Shown: piece after piece, positions 6,846 through 14,487 of the stretch | Position numbering within the stretch: the stretch's first letter is position 1 | Layout of the letters: every line of letters begins with the position of its first letter | The notes under the pieces: generated by a model | Databases searched by the model: none | What the model was told of the DNA's origin: nothing | What the model saw: the letters and a program-made list of their open reading frames with translations, nothing else | Made by a program: the position numbers and the translations under genes | Origin: an uncultured Lachnospiraceae bacterium | GTDB lineage: Bacteria; Bacillota; Clostridia; Lachnospirales; Lachnospiraceae | Direction: 5' to 3' | DNA length: 18,503 nucleotides | Assembly (NCBI GenBank): GCA_946183625.1 | Contig: CAMHCL010000021.1 | Span: 1-18,503 of the forward strand

Positions 6846-8276
6846 TTATAAATCATAATATATAGCAAATTCCATTGGAGTTGGGATCTTGGAAATCTTG
6901 CTTGCTGTGCTCTTGTATCTCTTTATCAGTGTCTGAATGAGCTCTTCTGGGAATACACCACCAGCTGTAAGATAATCATGATCCTTCTCAAGTTCTGCGA
7001 TTGCTTCTTCAAAGCTTGCTGGAAGACCGGTAAGCTTAGCCTTCTCTTCATCAGGAAGATTATAAAGGTTGAAGTCGTATGGTCCCCAGCCATTCTCATG
7101 AGGATCGATCTGATTCTTTATACCATCAAGACCTGCCATGAGGATTGCTGAGTAAGCATAGTATGGATTGCAGGTAGCATCTGGATTACGAAGCTCGAAA
7201 CGCTTTGTATCAGGTGTCTTAGCATAAGCAGGAATTCTGACAACTGCTGAACGGTTACTTACTGCATAACCGATGGTAACAGGAGCTTCAAATCCAGGAA
7301 CAAGTCTCTTGTAAGAGTTAGTTGAAGGATTTGTAATAGCACAGAGTGATCTTGCATGTTTTAGAAGACCGCCTATGAACCAGAGAGCTTCCTTGCTTAG
7401 CTGTGCATATCCTGCTTCATCATAGAATACAGGCTTTCCTTCATTGAAGAGAAGCATATGAACATGCATTCCGTTTCCGGCCTCTTCTGCAAGTGGCTTT
7501 GGCATAAATGTAGCTGTAATACCGTCCTTGACTGCTTCATTCTTTATTACATATTTAGCTGACATTGTGTCGTCGGCAAGCTTAAGCATATCACCCAGCT
7601 CAACCTCGATCTCCATCTGTCCGCTGCCACCAACCTCTGTGTGGTGATACTTAACATCAACTCCCCAATCAGCCATGGCAAGACACATTTTACTACGAAG
7701 ATCATTACGGATATCAGTTGGAAGAGGGTTGTGATAACCTGCTCCTGGAAGTACCTGATAACCATTATTATTATCAATACCACCTGATGCATATGCAGCC
7801 TGAGAAGTATCAACAGTGATAAACATATTGTGGTAATTTGTACTGTAACGAACTGAATCAAAGAGATAGAATTCGTATTCTGGTCCGATGACCATCTGAT
7901 CAGCAATTCCCAGCTCCTTCATATATTCAAGAGATCTGATTGCTACATTTCTTGGATAATGATCAAATGGACGGTTTTCAGGAAGATCAATAACTCTTAC
8001 ATCACCTATCATGGAAAGAGTTGGGATGGATGTATATCTGTCGATAACAGCAGAATCCAGAACAGGTATGAATACCATGTCACTCTTTTCAATCTTGGCA
8101 TATCCATAGTTACTGCCGTCAAATCCTATACCTTGCGTCATTGTGCTCTCTGTGAGACGCTCTGCAGGTATGGTGAGATGACGCCAGCGTCCGTCAATGT
8201 CAGTAAGCTTGAAATCAACCATCTTGATTCCTTTTTCTTTGATCAGATTTTGAATGTCTTGAAGTGTTTTTCCCAT
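6846..8276 (-). CDS. glnA: Glutamine synthetase, type I (GSI-beta-like)
   Basis: ATP-dependent amidation of glutamate to glutamine, the entry point of ammonium assimilation; type I enzymes are cytosolic dodecamers. The 476-residue length and alignable segments show the family: N-terminal beta-grasp domain with GFDGSNYGY (51-59), IGPEYEFYLFD (130-140), the ammonium/glutamate-site HHTEVGGSGQMEIE (211-224), the ATP-site NGMHVHMLL (268-276), ITNPSTNSYKRLVPGFEAP (314-332) and RIPAY (347-351), ending in EFAIYYDL. The insertion around 141-185 and the long C-terminal part resemble the GSI-beta type (E. coli-like, about 469 residues) rather than the shorter GSI-alpha type of Bacillus (about 444). A tyrosine, Y405 in FNLYNLPDEE, sits where E. 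coli GlnA is adenylylated. AGGAG (complement of 8287-8291) gives ten bases of spacing to the ATG. No glnR-type regulator gene is adjacent; the gene appears monocistronic. Confidence 0.97.
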   Translation of the reverse strand: MGKTLQDIQNLIKEKGIKMVDFKLTDIDGRWRHLTIPAERLTESTMTQGIGFDGSNYGYAKIEKSDMVFIPVLDSAVIDRYTSIPTLSMIGDVRVIDLPENRPFDHYPRNVAIRSLEYMKELGIADQMVIGPEYEFYLFDSVRYSTNYHNMFITVDTSQAAYASGGIDNNNGYQVLPGAGYHNPLPTDIRNDLRSKMCLAMADWGVDVKYHHTEVGGSGQMEIEVELGDMLKLADDTMSAKYVIKNEAVKDGITATFMPKPLAEEAGNGMHVHMLLFNEGKPVFYDEAGYAQLSKEALWFIGGLLKHARSLCAITNPSTNSYKRLVPGFEAPVTIGYAVSNRSAVVRIPAYAKTPDTKRFELRNPDATCNPYYAYSAILMAGLDGIKNQIDPHENGWGPYDFNLYNLPDEEKAKLTGLPASFEEAIAELEKDHDYLTAGGVFPEELIQTLIKRYKSTASKISKIPTPMEFAIYYDL

Positions 8277-8339
8277 AAGTTTTCTTCTCCTATCTTTTCT
8301 TTGTGTTAAAGATATAGCGATACACGCTAATTCTAGTTT

Positions 8340-8368
8340 ACTATATAAATGGTTAAAATTACACTTAA
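8340..8368 (-). promoter_or_regulatory. Possible sigma-A-type promoter for glnA
   Basis: On the - strand, TATAGT (complement of 8340-8345) lies 17 bases downstream of TTAAGT (complement of 8363-8368). The -10 match is good and the -35 match is weak (three of six). It lies 64 bases upstream of the glnA start. The surrounding 210-base divergent region (8277-8486) is AT-rich. I saw no clear inverted-repeat operator, T-box or riboswitch in it, and no convincing opposite promoter for the gene at 8487. Confidence 0.35.
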
Positions 8369-8486
8369 CGAAGACAGATTTTTATAGCAAAAATCGAATT
8401 TTTATTATATGATATCTAGGTTAATATTTATTTTATTAATGATGTGTAATATCAACAAAGCATTAAATGAAAAAATGGGGTTTATT

Positions 8487-10634
8487 ATGAAAAAAAGAAT
8501 TTTAGCACTTGCTATGGCGTGTGTCTTATCATTCAGTCTCTGTGGATGTCTTGATGATCTTGACGAATATGATGAGTACGTTGAAGACTCTGAAGACGGA
8601 GAATATGAGGATAAGGATTACGAAGACACCAGCAGTGCAGGACAAGGTGGTGCAAGTATTATCAAGGGACTGTCCATGAGCGTTAATGATTCTGATGGTC
8701 AGCTTGTGATCACTCGTGAAAATGTTGCTGAAGCTGAGAAACCAGATGATAACACCTGGACCATATTTGTATATCTATGTGGTACAGATCTGGAGTCAGA
8801 TGATGGCTGTGGTACAGGTGATTTCGATGAAATGCTGGCTGCTGCAAGTAGTGAAAATGTTCGTTTTGTAGTTCAGACAGGTGGAACAAATGAGTGGAAT
8901 ATGGATGTTGATTCTGAGAAATTCCAGCGTTTCGTAGTTCAAAATGGAGATATGGAATTAGTGGATGAACAGCCACTTGCAGGAATGGGAACTACTGATT
9001 CTCTGTCGAGCTTCATATCATGGGGAGTTGAGAATTACGGATCAGAGCATATAGGACTTGTGTTATGGAACCACGGTGGTGGAAGTATTACAGGTGTATG
9101 TTTTGACGAAATGTACGACAACGATTCTCTTGATCTCACTGAGGTTGACAACGCACTCTATAACAACCTGCAGGCAAACGGACGTAAGTTTGATTTCATA
9201 GGTTTCGATGCCTGCCTTATGGGAACAGTTGAGATGGCAAATATCCTTGCTTCATATGCTGACTATATGTATGGTTCAGAGGAAATGGAACCGGGTGGTG
9301 GCTGGAATTACACTTCCATAGGTGACTTCCTTGCGGAGAATTCAGATGCAAATGGTGAGGAACTTGGAAAGGCTGTATGCGACAGCTATCTGCAGACCTG
9401 TATCGAGCAGGATGATTCAGATATAGCAACTCTTTCAGTTATAGATCTTTCTAAGGTTGATAATCTGCTTGTAAGCTTCAATACATTTGCTAAAAACATG
9501 TATGATTCAAGTCAGGATGAAGCTACCAGAGCAGAGATAGTTCGTGGCATCGAAGAGGTTGATAACTTCGGTGGTAATAATAAATCTGAAGGCTATACAA
9601 ACATGGTTGATATGGGTGGTATAGTTTCTTCAGCTGCTTCTTATGCAGATGGTGCCGAAGCAGTAACGAAGGCAATTGATGATGCAGTTATATATTCTGT
9701 AAGTGGTTCAACACATGAAGGTGCTTCAGGACTTTCTATGTATTATCCACTGGCTATCCAGGGGTCAAATGAACTGGCTATGTTTGGTAAGATCAGTATA
9801 AGCCCCTACTATCTGTCTTTCGTTGACCGCCAGGGACATGGCGCTGTAACAAGCCAGGCAGAGGAGGAGTATGACGACGAGAGCTGGTTTGATGATGAAG
9901 GCGAATGGTGTGGAGCTGAATCCAGTGATGATGAATATTGGAGTTATATTGATGAGTATGAGCAGACAGGTGAAAGCTCATATATCACATTTGAGCAGGA
10001 GCCTGATATAAATGATGAGGGTGTATTCTGCTTCAAGCTGGACGACAATGGATATAATAATGCATCTTCTGTATCAGCGCTTGTATATGAAGATGTTGGA
10101 GATGATACTTATATAGAGATGGGTGAAACTATTGATATAGATGCTGACTGGGATACTGGAGAATTCAGAGATGCATTTGACGGTTACTGGTTGTCACTTC
10201 CTGATGGACAGAATCTGGCTATGTATATAGCTGAGATCACTGACGATTATCTGGTATATACATCACCGATACTTCTTAATGGGGAGGAGACCAACCTCCG
10301 TATGAAGCGTGATTTTGATTCGGGAGAGGTTACTGTTGAAGGTGCATGGGCAGGCATCAGTGATGATGGCTGCGCATCCCGTGATATAGTTAAGATCCAG
10401 GATGGAGATAAGATCACTCCTGTTTTCTATTCCTATACAATGGATGGAGAAGATGCCGGAGCATATGAGGGTGATGAGTTCACTGTTTCCGGCGATATTG
10501 AGATCACCTATGATGTGATGTTTGCAGGTGATTATCTGTATGGATTCTGCATAGATGATATATATGGTGATTATTATATGACTGACTTCGTTGGCTTCAA
10601 TATAAGCGAAGACGGTGAGATTACATTTAACTAA
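8487..10634 (+). CDS. Clostripain-family (peptidase C11) lipoprotein
   Basis: A probable cell-surface cysteine peptidase anchored as a lipoprotein. From ATG 8487 the N-terminus (MKKRILALAMACVLSFSLCGC) is a signal peptide with lipobox LCG-C and lipidated C21. GGGG at 8477-8480 lies six bases upstream; the longer frame to 8409 would put residues before the signal peptide and is not preferred. An acidic linker (many D/E, about 22-50) follows. The C11 catalytic domain runs from about residue 85 (NTWTIFVYLCGTDLES) to about 450, with catalytic His at H196 (LWNHGGGS) and catalytic Cys at C243 (FDACLMG). Clostripain and its relatives cleave after Arg or Lys. Residues about 460-520 are very rich in D/E/W/Y, and the remaining C-terminus to 716 is beta-rich and unrecognised. 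It heads the second + strand gene set. Physiological substrate unknown; self-processing is possible by family analogy. Confidence 0.92.
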   Translation: MKKRILALAMACVLSFSLCGCLDDLDEYDEYVEDSEDGEYEDKDYEDTSSAGQGGASIIKGLSMSVNDSDGQLVITRENVAEAEKPDDNTWTIFVYLCGTDLESDDGCGTGDFDEMLAAASSENVRFVVQTGGTNEWNMDVDSEKFQRFVVQNGDMELVDEQPLAGMGTTDSLSSFISWGVENYGSEHIGLVLWNHGGGSITGVCFDEMYDNDSLDLTEVDNALYNNLQANGRKFDFIGFDACLMGTVEMANILASYADYMYGSEEMEPGGGWNYTSIGDFLAENSDANGEELGKAVCDSYLQTCIEQDDSDIATLSVIDLSKVDNLLVSFNTFAKNMYDSSQDEATRAEIVRGIEEVDNFGGNNKSEGYTNMVDMGGIVSSAASYADGAEAVTKAIDDAVIYSVSGSTHEGASGLSMYYPLAIQGSNELAMFGKISISPYYLSFVDRQGHGAVTSQAEEEYDDESWFDDEGEWCGAESSDDEYWSYIDEYEQTGESSYITFEQEPDINDEGVFCFKLDDNGYNNASSVSALVYEDVGDDTYIEMGETIDIDADWDTGEFRDAFDGYWLSLPDGQNLAMYIAEITDDYLVYTSPILLNGEETNLRMKRDFDSGEVTVEGAWAGISDDGCASRDIVKIQDGDKITPVFYSYTMDGEDAGAYEGDEFTVSGDIEITYDVMFAGDYLYGFCIDDIYGDYYMTDFVGFNISEDGEITFN

Positions 10635-10678
10635 ATGAACCTTATTAGAAGTTATTACAATAATTTAGTGGAGGCATA

Positions 10679-11611
10679 ATGAAAGGCTTGCAGATGGAGA
10701 GGTCCGACGTTGAGAAACTGCTGGATCTCAAGGTAAACGCGGGGCGGATGACGCCTGAAATGAAGGAAGAATATCTTCGCGAGTATGATATGAAGGTTGC
10801 AGAGATGGTGGCTGAGAAAACCGGCCAGCCTGTACCTGATCAATATATGGGACAGACGAATGGTCAGCTGAATGGGCAGGATCTCCTTAAATCGCAGCTG
10901 GAGCAGCAGTATCCGGGAATGCATTACAATGGAACGTCTATGACATATCTCAGCAACGTAGAGACTATAGCGATGGTTATTCTGGCTATAGTTCTTGTAG
11001 TCTTCGCTATGAGGGATAATACTTTTATGACTGTATTTCTCATGGGAGTGATGTTTACCTATGTATCGGTGGCAGTTATCAGCAAGGATTTAAAGAATAA
11101 AAAAGGTGTTCAGCTGGTTGCGGCTGTTGCGGGAATTTGTGGCCTCGGAATGCTGGCATATGCATTCTTCCTGATGTTTGGAAGCAAAGCAATGAAGGAC
11201 AGTTTTGATGCCAATAATGGAATTATAGCCTGCATAAGCTCCATAGTTATAGGATTATTTCTGATAGTCGGTAATCTGATAGGTAAGAGTAAATCCAAGG
11301 GTAAGTATACATACCCGGTACAGGCTAAATGTGTGGAATTGCTTAGTCCAAGACAAGGGTCACATGTACCGGCGAAGCTTACACCTGTATATGAGTTTTA
11401 TCTTAATGGAGAGATGAAAAGAATATCAAACAGCACTTATTCCAATAAAGGAAATCCTAAGGCTGGTGAGGTGAGGGAGATATTCATTGATCCTGATAAG
11501 CTTGATGGATATTATGATCCCCAGAGGTCAGGATCTATCTCTATATCCATGATAATATTAGGTTCATTCTTTATAGCTATGGGTATATTGTTATTAGTTC
11601 TAGGTCACTAG
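10679..11611 (+). CDS. Membrane protein with DUF3592-like C-terminal segment
   Basis: A 310-residue integral membrane protein. Residues 1-90 are soluble, hydrophilic and partly helical (Glu/Met-rich, then Gln-rich). Predicted membrane helices lie near 95-111, 114-134, 145-168, 181-202 and 287-308. Between the fourth and fifth, residues about 210-285 have the pattern of DUF3592 domains: a strand with VQAKCVEL, then PVYEFYLNGEMKRIS, a gap, and AGEVREIFIDPDKLDGYYDP. DUF3592 has no established function. GTGGAGG at 10668-10674 gives a good site for ATG 10679, with the clostripain gene ending 44 bases upstream and no terminator between. The long extra N-terminal part and four helices before the DUF3592-like segment are more than the minimal family architecture. 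Confidence 0.75.
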   Translation: MKGLQMERSDVEKLLDLKVNAGRMTPEMKEEYLREYDMKVAEMVAEKTGQPVPDQYMGQTNGQLNGQDLLKSQLEQQYPGMHYNGTSMTYLSNVETIAMVILAIVLVVFAMRDNTFMTVFLMGVMFTYVSVAVISKDLKNKKGVQLVAAVAGICGLGMLAYAFFLMFGSKAMKDSFDANNGIIACISSIVIGLFLIVGNLIGKSKSKGKYTYPVQAKCVELLSPRQGSHVPAKLTPVYEFYLNGEMKRISNSTYSNKGNPKAGEVREIFIDPDKLDGYYDPQRSGSISISMIILGSFFIAMGILLLVLGH

Positions 11612-11678
11612 CATGAAGTTATAAAATGTTGTTTGTTAACTATCCGGAATGTAAGATAATAAGGAGAATATATCTACA

Positions 11679-12797
11679 ATGAAAATGGTTTTGAAAACAT
11701 TTGGAGTATCAATTTTACTGGCACTTGCACTTGTGTCGGTTGTTATCTCTATTCAGATCTCCCGTGCGAATGAGACCATGGATTCCAATTTTGAATCTAT
11801 GAACGAGGCATTATGCAACAAGGTTTTTGACAGGGGCTACAATGCATATATGACAGATAGTGAAGACAACATGGTTGGACCAATAGTTGAGATGTATGGA
11901 TCTCCGCTTACAGATCAAGAGCTCTATGATCAGTTTACCTGTTATTTAACATGTATGAACGAGGGAATTAATTCTTCAGTTGTAAGCAGTAAAGATCTGG
12001 GTGGGGATATACTCGCAGGTGTTAATGCCTATTATGATGCTGATATGAACAGTATCATGAAGAAGAATACATTAATGCTCATCAGCCAGAAATCAAAAGA
12101 CGAAACCAGTACAGGTAAGAGAGCATTCCTATATTATACTTATCATGATGATTCTCTGAAGGAACAGATGGATAATATTATACAAAAGGCCGGTGATAAT
12201 ATCGGTAATGTGGTATTTGAGGTTGATGGCGTATACGTTAAGGGACATGAATTCGTTCCTGCTGAGTTTTATTGTTATGCTATGAGTGAGGGTGGATCAA
12301 AAACAGAAGAAGAGGACTTATATACAACTGCAACCAGTAAAGAGGATATGGAAGCAGCAGGTTTTGAATATATAGATATTAGTGACAGCTTCCTTATCGG
12401 TGATACACTTCCTGGAAGTGAAGAGAAGACATCTATTGTCTACTGTGGTGATCTGGATTCTGCAAGAGCCAGCAGAGTTGATGAACTGATTAAAGAAAGT
12501 GATAAGCTGACTCCGGAGGATGGCAGAGTATTTATCAAGAAGAAATCAGGAATCTTCACAACTGAGTATTTCAGCAAGCAGGAACGTTCAGCAAATGAAG
12601 GTGAGGACATTTATTATATAGTTACCTATGAGAAGAAAAATATCCTCTTTGATTTTATGGCTTTTGAGGGCATGGGTGGTGCCGGTTTCTTATTTGTGGG
12701 AATTATTATAATTGAAATAGTTGGAGCTCTTATTCTGGGCGTCTTTGTGGGATTTGTAGCCTACATTGTGGTCAGAAAGAAGCAGAGGGCTAGTTAA
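11679..12797 (+). CDS. Unrecognised bitopic membrane protein with large extracytoplasmic domain
   Basis: A 372-residue protein I do not recognise. A single N-terminal hydrophobic helix (about 5-27) and a C-terminal one (about 334-364), the latter followed by basic residues RKKQR, flank a region of about 305 residues that is acidic and hydrophilic. The simplest topology puts this region outside the cell with both termini inside. The domain holds five cysteines (C46, C88, C92, C199, C256), including a CX3C pair, which is noteworthy because the next genes encode an extracytoplasmic thioredoxin-like protein and its possible electron donors. AAGGAG at 11661-11666 is followed by a long 12-base spacer to ATG 11679. 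It lies 67 bases after the preceding membrane protein gene and 27 before the thioredoxin-like lipoprotein. Function unknown. Confidence 0.78.
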   Translation: MKMVLKTFGVSILLALALVSVVISIQISRANETMDSNFESMNEALCNKVFDRGYNAYMTDSEDNMVGPIVEMYGSPLTDQELYDQFTCYLTCMNEGINSSVVSSKDLGGDILAGVNAYYDADMNSIMKKNTLMLISQKSKDETSTGKRAFLYYTYHDDSLKEQMDNIIQKAGDNIGNVVFEVDGVYVKGHEFVPAEFYCYAMSEGGSKTEEEDLYTTATSKEDMEAAGFEYIDISDSFLIGDTLPGSEEKTSIVYCGDLDSARASRVDELIKESDKLTPEDGRVFIKKKSGIFTTEYFSKQERSANEGEDIYYIVTYEKKNILFDFMAFEGMGGAGFLFVGIIIIEIVGALILGVFVGFVAYIVVRKKQRAS

Positions 12798-12824
12798 TAT
12801 TAAAGAGTAATTTTGGTGATATTT

Positions 12825-13490
12825 ATGCGACGAAAAGATATTTTAAAACGTAGTATACTAATTGGTTCAATTCTGGCAGCTTCACTGGGAATGCTGACGG
12901 GATGCTTCCTGGATGACGAGACTGATACTGGTACTGATGTTGTAAGTGAGCAGGATACGGAAACAGAATCCGTCGCTGAAGATCAGACTACAGTGACAGA
13001 TAAGGCTGAGGTGAATCCTGATCGTGCCAATGTAGATACTGGCACAGGAAGTCCGAAGATACTTCAGGAGGGAGATACAGTACCGGATTTTACATGTGAA
13101 CTTAGCGGAGGCGGTACATTTCACATGTCGGACTATGATGACAGGGTTGTAATCCTTAATTTCTGGGCAACCTGGTGTGGTCCATGTGTTGGCGAGATGC
13201 CGGCATTTGAAAAGCTGAAAAATGATGGCAATGACAAGCTGGCTATACTTTGCGTAAATAATATGGAAGATAGGAAAACTGTTGATAGTTTTGTCAGTGA
13301 TTACGGTTACACATTCAATATAGGTTACGATGAGTCAGGCGCTATAAATATGTATTATCCGTCGGACGGAATCCCATACACTCTGATTATTAATAAGGGT
13401 AAGATCCATAAGATATTCCTAGGTGCGTATGATGCGGATTCTCAATATATTGAATATAAGAATGCCATTGATGAATGTATGGATCAGTAG
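12825..13490 (+). CDS. TlpA/ResA-like thioredoxin-fold lipoprotein
   Basis: An extracytoplasmic thiol-disulfide oxidoreductase. From ATG 12825 it has 221 residues: a signal peptide (basic start MRRKDILKRS, hydrophobic core 11-24), lipobox LTG-C with lipidated C27, and an acidic, Thr-rich linker to about residue 75. A redoxin domain then runs from about 80 (GDTVPDFTCEL) to the end. The active site FWATWCGPC places the reactive pair at C118 and C121, and the cis-proline is in DGIPYTLII. CGPC is the classic reducing thioredoxin motif also used by TlpA. The start is uncertain: GGTG at 12815-12818 is a weak site for ATG 12825, and TTG at 12813 would add four residues. The next gene begins eight bases after the stop, and the product of the gene after that could supply electrons. 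Role inferred: reducing protein thiols at the cell surface. Confidence 0.9.
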   Translation: MRRKDILKRSILIGSILAASLGMLTGCFLDDETDTGTDVVSEQDTETESVAEDQTTVTDKAEVNPDRANVDTGTGSPKILQEGDTVPDFTCELSGGGTFHMSDYDDRVVILNFWATWCGPCVGEMPAFEKLKNDGNDKLAILCVNNMEDRKTVDSFVSDYGYTFNIGYDESGAINMYYPSDGIPYTLIINKGKIHKIFLGAYDADSQYIEYKNAIDECMDQ

Positions 13491-13498
13491 GTGGATTT

Positions 13499-13651
13499 AT
13501 GGACGGATCAAAGAAGAAGTTAAATGTACTCAGGGCTTTAATCCTTATCATCGCGTTGGCGCTGGTTGGACTGGGGCTTTTTAGCAATGGCTATAATGAT
13601 GTGAAGAACAAAGCAATACGTATATGCTATGAATGTATGGGAATAGGATGA
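13499..13651 (+). CDS. CD1871A-like small membrane protein with CXXC motif
   Basis: A 50-residue miniprotein with an N-terminal basic stretch (MDGSKKKLNVLR), one membrane helix (about 12-28, ALILIIALALVGLGLF) and a conserved-looking tail NDVKNKAIRICYECMGIG with C43 and C46. This tail closely matches my recollection of the clostridial CD1871A family of CXXC-motif proteins (pattern NKAIxICxECxGIG). With the basic end inside, the CXXC would lie just outside the membrane, next to the thioredoxin-like lipoprotein encoded just upstream. The start lies eight bases after the lipoprotein stop; GTGG at 13491-13494 is a weak site, suggesting coupling. Its stop TGA (13649-13651) overlaps the ATG of the next gene (13648-13650). 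Function is unreported as far as I know; a redox or metal-handling role alongside its neighbours is an inference. Confidence 0.85.
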   Translation: MDGSKKKLNVLRALILIIALALVGLGLFSNGYNDVKNKAIRICYECMGIG

Positions 13652-14439
13652 AGATCAATAAGAGAAGATATGCACAGCTGATAACAGCTGTTCTTTACAA
13701 CTGCAATATTAAGGGGTTTGTAACAGGAAGCATATATAAGGGAAACCTGAAGGGGATATGTTCTCCCGGGCTTAATTGTTATTCATGTCCCGGAGCTGTT
13801 ACAGCCTGCCCATTAGGAAGCCTCCAGACGGGGCTTCTTTCTTCAAGATATAAGATACCTTATTTTATTCTTGGAACTATAATTCTGATGGGGCTTTTTC
13901 TCGGAAGATTTATATGTGGTTTTCTATGTCCTTTCGGACTGCTTCAGGATATGTTATATAAGATCCCTGTTCCGAAGATAAAAAAGAACAAGGTCACAAG
14001 AGGACTTACATATCTTAAATATGTAATCCTGGTGGGATTCGTAATTATCATTCCCCTTTTTAAGATGGCTCCGGGTTTCTGCAAATATATATGCCCTGCG
14101 GGAACGCTTCAGGCAGGCATTCCACTTGTATGTATGAATGAGAATCTGCAGGGTATGGTTGGTATCCTTTTCTCATGGAAGGTTTTTGTTCTGGCAGTTA
14201 TCCTGTTATTATGCATTTTCTGCTACAGGACATTCTGCAGATTTATATGCCCTCTTGGCGCAATCTATTCATTCTTTGCACCGGTTTCGGTGGTGAGGGT
14301 CAAGGTTGATAATGATAAATGTATCAACTGCGATGCATGTACTATGAACTGCCTTATGGATGTTAAGAAGGTGGGAGATAGAGAGTGTATACAATGCAGA
14401 GATTGTAAGGCCCATTGCCCGGTGGATGCTATTCGCTAG
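13648..14439 (+). CDS. Membrane-bound 4Fe-4S protein (NapH-like)
   Basis: A 263-residue integral membrane iron-sulfur protein. From ATG 13648, helices lie near 71-89, 121-140 and 173-192, with shorter hydrophobic segments around the cysteine motifs. N-terminal cysteines C38, C44, C47 and C54 (NCYSCPGA and ACPLGSLQ) are followed by three Fer4_5-type pairs, C90/C94 (CGFLCPFG), C145/C149 (CKYICPAG) and C197/C201 (CRFICPLG). Two canonical CX2CX2CX3C clusters close the protein: C225, C228, C231, C235 and C247, C250, C253, C257. This resembles NapH and related proteins that pass electrons across or along the membrane. The start at 13648 overlaps the small CXXC gene stop (ATGA), which indicates tight coupling; ATG 13633 would add five residues inside the upstream gene and is less likely. 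Inferred role: carrying electrons to the extracytoplasmic thioredoxin-like lipoprotein. Confidence 0.92.
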   Translation: MKINKRRYAQLITAVLYNCNIKGFVTGSIYKGNLKGICSPGLNCYSCPGAVTACPLGSLQTGLLSSRYKIPYFILGTIILMGLFLGRFICGFLCPFGLLQDMLYKIPVPKIKKNKVTRGLTYLKYVILVGFVIIIPLFKMAPGFCKYICPAGTLQAGIPLVCMNENLQGMVGILFSWKVFVLAVILLLCIFCYRTFCRFICPLGAIYSFFAPVSVVRVKVDNDKCINCDACTMNCLMDVKKVGDRECIQCRDCKAHCPVDAIR

Positions 14440-14473
14440 ATGGTAAGTTAGTCGAAAGATAATAAATGTAATT

Positions 14474-14478
14474 GGAGG
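14474..14478 (+). promoter_or_regulatory. Ribosome binding site fixing a TTG start
   Basis: GGAGG nine bases before TTG 14488. No ATG occurs at a suitable distance in this frame, so the site supports a TTG start for the DUF4037 gene. Confidence 0.8.
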
Positions 14479-14487
14479 ATCATACTC

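Noticed and set aside
7959..8309. Open frame of 116 codons on the + strand opposite the glnA start
   Set aside because: It lies opposite a well-conserved glutamine synthetase; its translation shows no recognisable domain and no ribosome binding site.
8409..8486. Longer start of the clostripain gene at ATG 8409
   Set aside because: It would add 26 residues before a standard lipoprotein signal peptide; ATG 8487 has a GGGG site at good distance and the correct signal peptide start.
8277..8486. Searched the divergent region upstream of glnA for a glutamine riboswitch, T-box or GlnR-type operator
   Set aside because: No conserved motif or strong stem was found by eye; only AT-rich sequence and a weak promoter candidate.
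11633..11660. Promoter-like TTGTTA with GATAAT 16 bases downstream, before the bitopic membrane protein gene
   Set aside because: Transcription would start at about 11667, after the AAGGAG ribosome binding site (11661-11666), so it could not serve the gene with its own site.
13633..13647. Start of the 4Fe-4S membrane protein at ATG 13633
   Set aside because: ATG 13648 overlaps the stop of the small CXXC gene in the common ATGA coupling arrangement; the five extra residues overlap the conserved tail of that gene.
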